The position numbers and the translations under genes were made by a program. From Trinickia terrae (GTDB lineage Bacteria; Pseudomonadota; Gammaproteobacteria; Burkholderiales; Burkholderiaceae): a stretch of DNA of 64,000 nucleotides. The first letter of the stretch is position 1, and the number at the start of each line of letters is the position of its first letter. The notes beneath the pieces were generated by a model. That model saw only the letters and a program-made list of their open reading frames with translations. It was not told the origin of the DNA and made no database searches. The stretch lies in assembly GCF_005144415.1 (NCBI RefSeq), contig NZ_SWJE01000010.1:310001-374000 (forward strand), given 5' to 3'. This document shows positions 19,501-26,597 of this stretch, piece by piece.

Positions 19501-19938
19501 CACAAGATGGGGCGAACCGACGAGGCTCGTGCGCTATATGAACAGGCATTACCCATCTTCAAAGGCCATCAAGCGGTAGTCAGCGAAGCCAATACACTAA
19601 GCGCCCTTGGCAATTTGCGTCGCAAGGCAGGCGCTCATGACGACGCCTTGAATTTGTACCGCGAAGCGCTGCAGCTATATGCGCAGGTAGACCAGTCAAG
19701 AGGGAAAGTCTTCACATACGCCGACATTGCGCGCTCCCACCATGCACTCGGACAAGCAGATGCCCGAGACGACGCACTTAAGCAGGCGTGGAGCGACGCA
19801 CAGGCGCTTAAATCGGAAGGTGTAGTGAAATACGTGCTCAAGGCGCTGCGAGAAATCACCGGCAGCGCCGATGCCGCAATTGCATGGCTGGAAGAAGCGC
19901 TCGACAAACCTGAAGGCGACGGCGCCACGGGCACCTAA
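16528..19938 (+). CDS. NLR-like protein: alpha/beta hydrolase, NB-ARC, TPR
   Basis: A 1136-residue three-part protein. Residues 1-260 are an alpha/beta-hydrolase of the DUF676/PGAP1-like kind: oxyanion motif FIHGLGGHF, nucleophile S102 in GHSMGG, and a candidate catalytic His in AADHFSI. Residues about 330-620 are a STAND NTPase of NB-ARC type: P-loop GFGGIGKTE at 364-372, Walker B LYYLDNLE, then LLASSRVDL. Residues 745-1065 are eight regular 40-residue TPR units (LGRxDEARxLYxRAL). In STAND proteins the TPR part senses a ligand, the ATPase oligomerises and the N-terminal effector fires, so a lipase- or esterase-mediated abortive defence role is the best inference. The gene is A+T-richer than its neighbours and sits between 46-bp direct repeats. 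No partner gene is linked. Confidence 0.88.
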   Translation: MSSLKRVFETQSRGPFSIIFIHGLGGHFEKTWMSRSKDHTSLWPSWVGEDSGCETWVLDYDADLSGWRDSAMPLPAQGLSFLDCLDGAQDLENRPLILVGHSMGGLVIKTAIVHAMTRGVKRYQALARRIRGVVFLATPHQGSDLATLADTFKPVLRTNAQVGDMNAHNEHLLALSDQFLLQLNELKFKVRAFSETKGVEIGKRLFGLLAGQRVMVVKRGNGNPHVPGESLIPIAADHFSICKPARRKGEQVHNSLLAFIRECGKAEAEQSAEAAPTRLTGSTEPTVPITLPVTPDQSLLIAEVLKTPLPDPAPGAPGRLSGSKDSRLRPREGVILGRDAEIAKVLAFLRSSDDSAVVCAQVTGFGGIGKTEVCKAALKAWLEGSPAETVFYVDVPDETSPEELPSLIGRALGADEITSFDQLTPILKPGLYYLDNLESVAEKAEGVELLRKLQQRNGVRLLASSRVDLAGATSQPIRIDVLPLEAAIQLFRKLWVPNVPLPADALEQFVLKDLGCHALSVTLMARLGHSYSFDEIVSRWKDVGVAFAKDLAADSRLDSLPISLRLTRDALAAQPGALQLWTLAALFPEGIETTLVTQFQQTAGWPDEARQALSRHHVWELRGKRFHLLPPVARFALDEAATSSREDIWLEVRPVAFDFFLELAKAVGEIASTDESLRARAQLLDTFDALHRLIFLELHRETPEVETIERLVLRLANQFQFRPVLSVEILRACWPHMKDPSRAFVSLGGLEERLGRPDEARKLYSRALELFELQQDELGQANTLLPLGNLERRLGRPDQARALYNRALALFERKHSPLGLANTLQSLGYLEARAGHRNEARTLYDRALTIFESKQVGLGQATTLRFIGNLEMQLGRFDEALEQYSRALSLFEQEHSRLGIANTLRSMGDLLSRVGKLDEARELYNRVLPMYEPQQDRLGLANTFHALGELERRQGRLDEARELYSRALSLYERRQIGLGLGKTLQALGDLEHKMGRTDEARALYEQALPIFKGHQAVVSEANTLSALGNLRRKAGAHDDALNLYREALQLYAQVDQSRGKVFTYADIARSHHALGQADARDDALKQAWSDAQALKSEGVVKYVLKALREITGSADAAIAWLEEALDKPEGDGATGT

Positions 19939-19958
19939 AGCACAAGCCCAGCAACCGG

Positions 19959-20004
19959 GCTCAATCAGGTGAGGAGGACGATCCGGGGGATCGCCAAAGC
20001 GCGG
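19959..20004 (+). repeat. 46-bp direct repeat, right copy (orphan receiver fragment)
   Basis: This copy of the receiver gene 3' end encodes a relic of QVRRTIRGI in intergenic DNA, 20 bp after the NLR-like gene. Five mismatches separate it from 16283-16328. It is compatible with an attachment-site-like duplication left by insertion of the NLR-like gene. Confidence 0.75.
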
Positions 20005-20092
20005 GGGTAAACGCGGGGATAAAGGGAAGCGGCGCGACCACCGTAAACGCAGGCAGGTATCTGAGGTATCGCGCGCTCATCGGGCACGCCGC

Positions 20093-20183
20093 GTAGGGAA
20101 ACGCTGACACGACGGAACGTCAATCGCCCTACGCAAAGCTCAGCCCGGTCCGATTTCCATCGGGCGGTTCGACTCCGATACTG
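20093..20183 (+). promoter_or_regulatory. Shared promoter/operator module, copy C
   Basis: A diverged third copy: GTAGGGAAACG, then CCTACGCAAAGCTC, then CGATTTCCA and GATACT with the same 17-bp gap. It lies 83 bp before the start of the small gene at 20267, the paralogue of the gene controlled by copy A. Confidence 0.5.
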
Positions 20184-20266
20184 GAACCATCGGCAAACCC
20201 AAATCGCCGGACCCGCGCCGAATCCGAACAAGACCTCGTCCGGTCACACGCTACAAGGAGACCATC

Positions 20267-20494
20267 ATGTCGAATCACGCTTTCGCCGCCAGCGCGGCAG
20301 AAACCGGAAAGGTCGAGGACAGCGCGGACGACTTCGCCGCGATCGTCGAGCTGGCCCGTCAAGCCGGCATGCTCGTGACGCTCGACGGGCAGATCGGACG
20401 CGAAAAATATCAAAGCATCGGGGGCTCGCTCGCTTCGTTCAGACGTTTCGTCGAAGCGCTGCGCGGCAGCCTCGGCGAGCAGCTTGCGGCGTGA
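20267..20494 (+). CDS. Small unknown protein, paralogue of 13794-14021
   Basis: A 75-residue soluble protein of unknown function. The conserved core is ELARQAGMLVTLDGQIG followed by YQSIGGSLASFRRF and an Ala/Leu-rich end. A strong AAGGAG precedes the ATG. Its paralogue lies upstream of flhD and shares the promoter module, so the two probably belong to one regulon. Confidence 0.7.
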   Translation: MSNHAFAASAAETGKVEDSADDFAAIVELARQAGMLVTLDGQIGREKYQSIGGSLASFRRFVEALRGSLGEQLAA

Positions 20495-20521
20495 GCAGCG
20501 GGCGGCGCGACGCGCGAGCCG

Positions 20522-20818
20522 CTACCCTGTCGGCGGCTTCGGCGGCGTCCATTCCATTGGCGCTTCAGTAGTAATCTGCAGGCGCGCTTGCAATTCAGGA
20601 TTCGCGCCCGCGATGGTGAGGATCGCCAAACCACCTAGCTTCCGCGCGTCTTCGTCTGTAAACGGGCTATCGGAGTGTTCCGGCGCATCTGGTGGCACGG
20701 TGATCGTCATTACGCGGTCAATTGCGGATTGAACGAACTGCCTTGGCAAAACGCAAAATTTCACCTGGCCGGTATGTTCGTCGAAGAAGGTGATAAAGGC
20801 GGTTTGTCTTTGATTCAT
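20522..20818 (-). CDS. Unknown small protein, partner of 20815-21636
   Basis: A 98-residue protein without signal peptide or membrane segment. It begins MNQRQTAFITFFDE and ends in a Pro-rich tail. Its ATG overlaps the stop of the upstream 273-residue gene (ATGA), so the pair is translationally coupled. A small downstream partner of a larger Cys-containing protein is the arrangement of an effector-immunity pair, but I recognise neither family and the assignment is inference. Confidence 0.6.
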   Translation of the reverse strand: MNQRQTAFITFFDEHTGQVKFCVLPRQFVQSAIDRVMTITVPPDAPEHSDSPFTDEDARKLGGLAILTIAGANPELQARLQITTEAPMEWTPPKPPTG

Positions 20819-21636
20819 GAATAACCTCGACAAGCTTGATAGTTCTGGAACGCACGCTCTTTGCACAACGCATACGTTCGCGGATCGCGATACATTGCAC
20901 CGGCCGCGAAACAGGCCATCATTTCAGCGTCGTAGATAGCGTCACATTCGGCCTCCGCGGCCTCGCCGAGACCACGCGCGGCGAGCTCTGTTACATCATT
21001 GCCTACCGTATCCGGCGTGTACTTAAATGGCTGCGCATCACCGATCGGCATCGAAGCACGCACAGCCTGCATTTCGTCCACGCGCCCCACCATCGCGTTG
21101 TACTGGTCGATGTAACCCCATGCGCCTTCGGCGTCCAAGCCCATCGAATCCATCGCCATCTGGTGGAACGACTTCCCGCTCGTGCTGGCTATAGCTCCAC
21201 TTCCACCGCCTCCGCCACTTACGTTGCGAGTTGGGCCCCAGTAGAGCGGCGCAGGCGCCGGCCGGAACGTCGGCGTTTGCGCGCACCGGTCCCGGTTGAC
21301 GACTGGCACGAGCCACCCATCCCTGACTGCGTGCTTGAGGATGCGTTCGATGCCCGCGTTGTTGGTTGGCATCTCCCAATGCACGACGTTCAGCTGATCG
21401 CGCATGAAAGAGCGGACCGCATCGATGTCTGTGGCGATCAACTGCCGGAAATCGTAATTTGGCCGGAAGTACCGATCGAAGGTGCGCCGATCGTCTTCAA
21501 GCTGTTTCAGCTCGTCGCCCTTCATGAAGGGCAGCCAGTTGCCAGATGGGCTGCGGTACTCGTTCGCTGGCACGAGCTCACAACTCCACGTGCCGATATC
21601 GAGCGGAACATACAGGCTGTTGTAGCTATGGTTCAT
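20815..21636 (-). CDS. Unknown 273-residue protein, possible polymorphic-toxin type
   Basis: An unrecognised protein in three parts. Residues 1-125 are mixed alpha/beta and Trp-rich (FDRYFRPNYDFRQLI, VVHWEMP). A Gly/Ser linker (VSGGGGGSG) follows near residue 140. The C-terminal helical part has paired cysteines (ECDAIYDAEMMAC, then LCKER and QACRGYS). Such short Cys-bounded C-termini occur in orphan secreted effectors of Burkholderiaceae, but no secretion signal or VgrG/PAAR neighbour is present. It is cotranscribed with the 98-residue gene and is A+T-richer than the adjacent pigment locus. Confidence 0.55.
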   Translation of the reverse strand: MNHSYNSLYVPLDIGTWSCELVPANEYRSPSGNWLPFMKGDELKQLEDDRRTFDRYFRPNYDFRQLIATDIDAVRSFMRDQLNVVHWEMPTNNAGIERILKHAVRDGWLVPVVNRDRCAQTPTFRPAPAPLYWGPTRNVSGGGGGSGAIASTSGKSFHQMAMDSMGLDAEGAWGYIDQYNAMVGRVDEMQAVRASMPIGDAQPFKYTPDTVGNDVTELAARGLGEAAEAECDAIYDAEMMACFAAGAMYRDPRTYALCKERAFQNYQACRGYS

Positions 21637-21768
21637 AGGTCAAAACAGCTTTGCGCGATTGCGACGAGCTCATTCTATCGGGGCATCTCGCATACCGATC
21701 GCGAACGCTCGGCGGCCACTTGTCGCGGGCCTGAAGCGCCTGATGGAACTGGTCGAGGATGCCGGCCG

Positions 21769-22557
21769 CTACACCTGCCGCCACCTCAACCGCCGCGCGA
21801 TCAGCCAGGGCAGCCGCGGCACGCACCCGAACACGAGCCGGATATGCATCCAGACCAGGAGCACGTTGTCGCGCCCGTAGCGGAAGTGCGACACGCCGCC
21901 CTCGTCGGCCCGGAAATAACGCACCGGCGCATCGAGCCGGATCGGCCGCACGCCCGCCCAGCACAGGCGCACAGCGGCTTCGGGATCGAAGTCGAAGCGC
22001 CGCATCGACGTGCGCCGATGCATCAGCGCGCGCAGCGGCGCAATCGGATACACGCGAAAGCCGAACAGCGAATCGCCGATCCCCGCCCAGAGCGTCTCGA
22101 TGTTGGTCCAGAAGTTCGCCAGCCGCCGTCCGTACACGCGCTCGCGCGGCGCGGTCGCGTCGAAGATCGGCAGGCCGAACACCATGCACTGGGGCCTCGC
22201 CTGCGACGCCTCCATGAACGCGCCGATCAGATGCGCGGGATGCTGTCCGTCGGAGTCCATCGTCAGGACGTGCGTAAAGCCGCGCGCGGCAGCTTCGTCG
22301 ATGCCGGCGAGCACGGCCGCGCCTTTGCCCTGGTTATGCGGCAGCACGATCACGTGCAGCCCGGGGTCGCGCTCGGCCATCTCGATGAGGCGCGGCGTGC
22401 TGCCGTCGGTGCTGCCGTCGACCACGACCCACACGGGATTCCACTGCGCCCGCGCGCCGCGCACGGTTTCGTCCAGCTTGTCCCCCGAGTTGTAGCTCGG
22501 GATCAACACGAGGTGAGTGGACGAGGCGCGTTCAGCGGGGATGAATGCGGCGCTCAT
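21769..22557 (-). CDS. Family 2 glycosyltransferase of the aryl-polyene-like locus
   Basis: A 262-residue GT-A fold enzyme. The N-terminal LIPSYNSGDKL and VVVDGSTDGS are the nucleotide-sugar-binding segments, and TMDSDGQHP holds the DxD-type metal site. The C-terminus (WLIARRLRWRQV) is basic and could bind membrane. A GT2 gene is a standard member of aryl-polyene and xanthomonadin loci, where it is thought to modify or anchor the polyene lipid. Its ATG overlaps the reductase stop (ATGA), giving the order ACP, reductase, GT2. Confidence 0.9.
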   Translation of the reverse strand: MSAAFIPAERASSTHLVLIPSYNSGDKLDETVRGARAQWNPVWVVVDGSTDGSTPRLIEMAERDPGLHVIVLPHNQGKGAAVLAGIDEAAARGFTHVLTMDSDGQHPAHLIGAFMEASQARPQCMVFGLPIFDATAPRERVYGRRLANFWTNIETLWAGIGDSLFGFRVYPIAPLRALMHRRTSMRRFDFDPEAAVRLCWAGVRPIRLDAPVRYFRADEGGVSHFRYGRDNVLLVWMHIRLVFGCVPRLPWLIARRLRWRQV

Positions 22558-23285
22558 CCGAGCCCGCCGTTGATCGACAGCACTTGCCCGGTGACATACG
22601 CGGCCGCGTCCGAGACGAGGTACGCGACCATCGCCGCCACCTCTTCGGGCTCGCCCGCGCGGCCGGCCGGCACGATCTGCTTGATGCGCTCGCGCGGAAA
22701 CGCCGCTTCGATCATCGGCGACGCGATGATGCCGGGCGCCACCGCATTGACGGTGATGCCGCGCGACGCGAGTTCCTGCGCAAGCGATTTCGTCGCACCG
22801 ATGAGGCCTGCCTTCGCAGCCGCATAGTTGACCTGTCCGCGATTGCCCATCACGCCCGCCACCGACGAGATATTGACGATGCGCCCCCAGCGCGTGCGGA
22901 TCATCGGCATCAAGAGGGGTTGGGTGACGTTGAAGAAGCCATTGAGCGAGACGTCGATGACACGGCGCCATTGCGCGTGCGTCATGCCGGCCATCGGCGC
23001 ATCGTCATGGATGCCGGCGTTGTTGACGACGATCTGCAGCGGGCCGCCTTCGAGCACGCGCTCGAGCGCGGCCTGCGCCGCCTCGGCATCGGTCACGTCG
23101 AAGACGATCGCGTGCGCCGCGCCGCCCGCCGCGACGATGCGCTCGACGGTCTCCTGCGCGCGCGGCAGGCTGCTGTTCGCATGCACCCAGACTTCGTGGC
23201 CGGCGCGCGCCAGCGCTTCGCTAATCGCCCGGCCCAATGCGCCGCTGCCGCCCGTGACCAGCGCTCTCACCCGTGCGTTCGCCAT
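22554..23285 (-). CDS. 3-oxoacyl-ACP reductase (FabG type)
   Basis: A short-chain dehydrogenase, 243 residues, that reduces the beta-keto group during polyene chain elongation using NADPH. It has the glycine motif TGGSGALGRA, the NNAG motif (VVNNAGIHDD), the catalytic Ser in NISSVAG and YxxxK as YAAAK. The end (VLSINGGLG) is FabG-like. The ATG at 23285 was chosen over an upstream one because SDR proteins begin shortly before the glycine motif. It lies 13 bp downstream of the ACP gene. Confidence 0.93.
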   Translation of the reverse strand: MANARVRALVTGGSGALGRAISEALARAGHEVWVHANSSLPRAQETVERIVAAGGAAHAIVFDVTDAEAAQAALERVLEGGPLQIVVNNAGIHDDAPMAGMTHAQWRRVIDVSLNGFFNVTQPLLMPMIRTRWGRIVNISSVAGVMGNRGQVNYAAAKAGLIGATKSLAQELASRGITVNAVAPGIIASPMIEAAFPRERIKQIVPAGRAGEPEEVAAMVAYLVSDAAAYVTGQVLSINGGLG

Positions 23286-23298
23286 GATCGCCGCGCGT

Positions 23299-23559
23299 TC
23301 AGCGGACCCGGTGCTCGGCGACATACGCAGCCAGTCCGCCGAGCGTGGCGAAGATCCTGGCGTTGTCGGGATTGTCCGAACGGAGCGCGAAACCGTATTT
23401 CTTGGAGATCAGGAGCGCGATTTCCAGAATATCGATCGAATCGAGCCCGAATCCTTCGCCGTACAAAGGCATGTCGGCGGTGACTTCCGCGAGCTGAATA
23501 TCCTCAATGTTCAGCTCCTGGATGATCAATCCGGCGAGCTCTTTTTCCAGTTCGTTCAT
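23299..23559 (-). CDS. Acyl carrier protein of the aryl-polyene-like locus
   Basis: An 86-residue ACP. The phosphopantetheine serine is in GLDSIDILE. The acidic helix II and overall length are normal for the family. It begins the minus-strand arm and faces the plus-strand biosynthetic arm across a 513-bp control region. The dedicated carrier holds the growing polyene chain. Confidence 0.93.
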   Translation of the reverse strand: MNELEKELAGLIIQELNIEDIQLAEVTADMPLYGEGFGLDSIDILEIALLISKKYGFALRSDNPDNARIFATLGGLAAYVAEHRVR

Positions 23560-23755
23560 GGTGGATGCAACGGGGATTCACAGCGGAGGAAGAGAGCCTG
23601 GATCTGCCCGGACCGCAAGCGCGTGAATGGCGCCTTGGTCCGGCCCGCCGGTCGTGCCGGACGGGTCCATGTCGAGGGGGCTCCCAGGTTGGAAGCGATT
23701 CTAGACCAAGGGCCGCATCGCGTATACGCCCCGGCGCGGCCCGGCGCACGCAAGA

Positions 23756-23915
23756 GTTACAAAGCCTGGCAAGCCTCCCGCGACCCTTTTCGGGAGGAAA
23801 TCGCCGTAAGGTATTGCGCTATCTCATATACGGTAAAATTTGGGCTGCTGGACGCCCGGCGAACCGTCACACAATCGGTTACAAAACGCCACGCCCGCGT
23901 TACAAGAGCGTTACA
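23756..23915. promoter_or_regulatory. GTTACA direct repeats in the divergent pigment promoter
   Basis: GTTACA occurs at 23756, 23878, 23899 and 23910 on the plus strand. The last three are spaced 21 and 11 bp, i.e. on one face of the helix. Direct hexamers on an 11-bp register are the usual target of OmpR/PhoB-family regulators. They lie between the ACP gene and the plus-strand pigment operon. The remainder of 23560-24072 shows no gene. Confidence 0.5.
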
Positions 23916-24072
23916 CGGAATCCGTATGATCGACGCACCTGGGCGCCCGGGGGCTCGTCTCCCCGGCCGCCGGCAGGCTCCACCCGCTTCCCGACATCAA
24001 CATGCCCCGCATTGTCATTCATCCGTTTTCAGTCTGGCCCCAGTTGCGGCGCGGCGCTGCCGCGGATGCAGA

Positions 24073-24141
24073 ATGACCGGGTCGCGCAAGACCGAGTCGC
24101 GCAAGACCGGGTCGCGCATGACCGGGTCGCAAATGACCGGC
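24073..24141 (+). repeat. 15-bp tandem repeat at the 5' end of the COG4648 gene
   Basis: Four to five imperfect copies of a 15-bp unit (ATGACCGGGTCGCGC and variants) run head to tail. In frame they encode MTGSR/KTESR/KTGSR/MTGSR/MTGSQ. Each unit can contribute a start codon. Confidence 0.8.
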
Positions 24142-24777
24142 CCGATTCAGGCCGCGCGCGCGGTGACCGGTATCGCGCTCGTGGCGGCCTACGAGCTTGG
24201 CGCCCATTACGCCGTGAGCACGCCCGGCTTCCAGGGCGTGGGGCTCGCGCTGGCGTTGGCGCCGCTCCTGGCGCTCGCGCTCGGCGCCGCGCTGCGATCG
24301 GCGCGGCGTGCCTGGTTCGCTCCGCTCTGGCTGCTCGGCTGTGCGCTTCTCTGGAAGGAACGCGCACTCCTTACCCAGCATTTCGAGTGGGGGCTGTATC
24401 TCGAGCACGTCTCGTTCAACCTGGCGATGGCGGCGCTGTTCGGCCGCACGCTGCTGGCGAGCCGCGAGCCTTTGTGCAGCCGCTTCGCCGCCATGGTGCA
24501 CGGCTCGCTGACGCCCGCCGTGGCCGCCTATACGCGCGGCATCACGGTTGCATGGATGCTGTTCTTCATGGCGATCGCCGGCGTCTCGACGCTGCTGTTC
24601 GCGCTGACCTCGATCGTGACGTGGTCGACGTTCGCCAACTATCTGATGCTGCCGCTCGTCGCGGCGATGTTCGCCGCCGAGTACGGCTGCCGCCGCATCG
24701 CCCTGCCGGACGAGCCGCGCACGGGCATTTTCGATGGGGTGCGCGCGTACCGGCGCTCGATGCACGCCGATGCATGA
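24073..24777 (+). CDS. COG4648-like membrane protein of the pigment locus
   Basis: A membrane protein of up to 234 residues with about six helices. COG4648 members are regular but uncharacterised parts of aryl-polyene loci. Three in-frame ATGs (24073, 24118, 24133) fall in a 15-bp tandem repeat. The shortest product starts MTGPIQAARAVTG just before helix 1 and is the most natural, so the repeat-encoded tail may not be translated. The gene overlaps the AMP-ligase frame by four bases. Confidence 0.78.
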   Translation: MTGSRKTESRKTGSRMTGSQMTGPIQAARAVTGIALVAAYELGAHYAVSTPGFQGVGLALALAPLLALALGAALRSARRAWFAPLWLLGCALLWKERALLTQHFEWGLYLEHVSFNLAMAALFGRTLLASREPLCSRFAAMVHGSLTPAVAAYTRGITVAWMLFFMAIAGVSTLLFALTSIVTWSTFANYLMLPLVAAMFAAEYGCRRIALPDEPRTGIFDGVRAYRRSMHADA

Positions 24778-26597
24778 TCGCGCTGGGCCGGGGCGCGATA
24801 GGCCTGGCGCTTGCAACGCCTGCCCGTGCGGCCGCACGACATACTGTGACTGCTTTCGTTGACGTTATGCCGAGTTTTCCGCTCGTATCCCATTCATCGC
24901 TGGATGAGACGATTGCCTGGTGCGATGGCGCGCCGGTCTCCGTGCGCGTGTTTCTCGCCGACGTCGCGCGCCTCGCCGCGGCGCTTCCGCAAGGCGGGCA
25001 CGTCTTCAACGCGTGCAAGGACCGCTATCGCTTCGCGGTCGGTTTCGGCGCCGCGCTCGTTGCCGGCAAAGTGAGCCTCCTGCCTTCGACGCATACGCCC
25101 CAAGCCGTGCGCGAGCTCATTGCATTCGCGCCCGATACCTTCTGCCTGTACGACGCCGACGAGTGCGCGTTCGAGCTCGCGCGCCTGCGCTTTCCCGGCT
25201 TGGCGGGCGGCGCCCGAGCCGATGCCACCGTTCCGCATACCGTGCCGCAGATCGACGCCTCACGCGTTGCGGCCTGCATCTTCACGTCGGGCTCGACGGG
25301 CACGCCGCGGCCGCACCGCAAGACCTGGGGCTCGCTCGTCAGGGGCGTGCAAGCCGGGCTCGCGCCGCTCGGTCTCTCCGGCGCGCGCGGCACTACGCTC
25401 GTCGCGACCGTGCCGCCGCAGCACATGTACGGCTTCGAGCACTCGGTCCTGCTTGCGCTCATCGGCGGCCTCGCCTTCAGCAACCGCCAGCCGTTCTATC
25501 CCGCCGACATCCGCGCGGCGCTCGAGTCCGTGCCGGAACCGCGCGTGCTCGTCACGTCGCCGGTTCACCTGCGCGCGTTGCTGATGTCCGAGGAAGCGTT
25601 GCCGCGCACGGCGCTGATCCTGTCGGCCACCGCTCCGCTCTCGGAGAGCCTGGCCGCCGAGGCCGAAGCACGGCTTGCGGCGCCGCTCGTCGAGATCTAC
25701 GGCAGCACCGAGACCGGCAAGATCGCCACGCGGCGCACCGCGCAAGGCCCCGTCTGGCGGCTCGTCCCCGATGTCGCGCTGCGGATGCAGGCCGCGGAGC
25801 ACGACGCCGGAGGCGACGCCGAAGCCTGGGCCGCCGGAGGCCACGTCGAAGATCCGACGCCCATGGGCGACATGCTGACTTTGCTCGACGGCACGCATTT
25901 CCTGCTGCAAGGGCGCAAGGCCGACCTCATCAACATCGCCGGCAAACGCACCTCGCTCGGCTACCTGAACCATCAGCTGACGGCGATACCGGGCGTGACG
26001 GACGGCGTGTTCTTCATGCCGGACGCGACCGCCTCGGCGCATGGCGGCCAGCACGAACCCGTCGCGCGGCTCGCCGCGTTCGTCGTTGCGCCCGCGCTCG
26101 GCACAGCCGACATCCTGCGCGCCTTGCGCGAGCGCATCGATGCCGCGTTCATGCCGCGTCCGCTGGTGCTCGTCGATGCGCTGCCGCGCAACGAAGCCGG
26201 CAAGCTGCCGCGCGAGACGCTGGCAGCGTTGCTCGCTTCGTCCACCCGGTCTGCGCGGCGCGACCAAGCGCAAGGCGGCGCAAGCAAGCCGCCCGCGCAA
26301 CCGGTCACCTTCGAGATCCCGCTCGACCACCCCGCCCTGCCCGGCCATTTCCCCGGGCAGCCGATCGTGCCCGGCGTGGTGCTGCTCGATCACGCGATCA
26401 GCGGCATCGGCCGCGCGCTCGATCGCGAGCTCGGCGCCTGCAAGATCAGTTCGGCGAAGTTCTTGAGCCCGGCGCTGCCGGGCGTGCCGCTTGCACTGTC
26501 GTTCCGGATGCTCGACAGCGGCGCGATCGATTTCTCGGTCACGACGGATTCGCGCACGGTCGCGACCGGCGTGCTCTCCAAGCGAGGCGCATCGTGA
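24774..26597 (+). CDS. AMP-ligase fused to a FabZ-like dehydratase
   Basis: A two-domain enzyme of 607 residues. The adenylating part has the phosphate loop FTSGSTGTPRPH, the EIYGSTETG motif and the hinge LLQGRKADLINIAGKR. It probably activates the aromatic starter acid for loading onto ACP. After a linker, residues about 500-607 are a hotdog dehydratase with DHPALPGHFPGQPIVPG, carrying the catalytic His. This ligase-dehydratase fusion is known in aryl-polyene loci. The ATGA overlap with the previous gene supports 24774; an ATG at 24868 is the alternative because family similarity begins about there. Confidence 0.9.
   Translation: MIALGRGAIGLALATPARAAARHTVTAFVDVMPSFPLVSHSSLDETIAWCDGAPVSVRVFLADVARLAAALPQGGHVFNACKDRYRFAVGFGAALVAGKVSLLPSTHTPQAVRELIAFAPDTFCLYDADECAFELARLRFPGLAGGARADATVPHTVPQIDASRVAACIFTSGSTGTPRPHRKTWGSLVRGVQAGLAPLGLSGARGTTLVATVPPQHMYGFEHSVLLALIGGLAFSNRQPFYPADIRAALESVPEPRVLVTSPVHLRALLMSEEALPRTALILSATAPLSESLAAEAEARLAAPLVEIYGSTETGKIATRRTAQGPVWRLVPDVALRMQAAEHDAGGDAEAWAAGGHVEDPTPMGDMLTLLDGTHFLLQGRKADLINIAGKRTSLGYLNHQLTAIPGVTDGVFFMPDATASAHGGQHEPVARLAAFVVAPALGTADILRALRERIDAAFMPRPLVLVDALPRNEAGKLPRETLAALLASSTRSARRDQAQGGASKPPAQPVTFEIPLDHPALPGHFPGQPIVPGVVLLDHAISGIGRALDRELGACKISSAKFLSPALPGVPLALSFRMLDSGAIDFSVTTDSRTVATGVLSKRGAS

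Noticed and set aside
18760-19720. 120-bp periodic sequence resembling a repeat array
   Set aside because: The period is the 40-residue TPR unit of one protein; units diverge at DNA level and there are no spacers.
24073-24141. Possible CRISPR-like array
   Set aside because: The 15-bp units are contiguous, without spacers, and stay in frame with the COG4648 gene.
23565-26597. 1010-codon plus-strand frame over the pigment promoter, COG4648 gene and AMP-ligase
   Set aside because: Only its last part, from 24774, matches a known protein; the upstream part is intergenic or out of frame.
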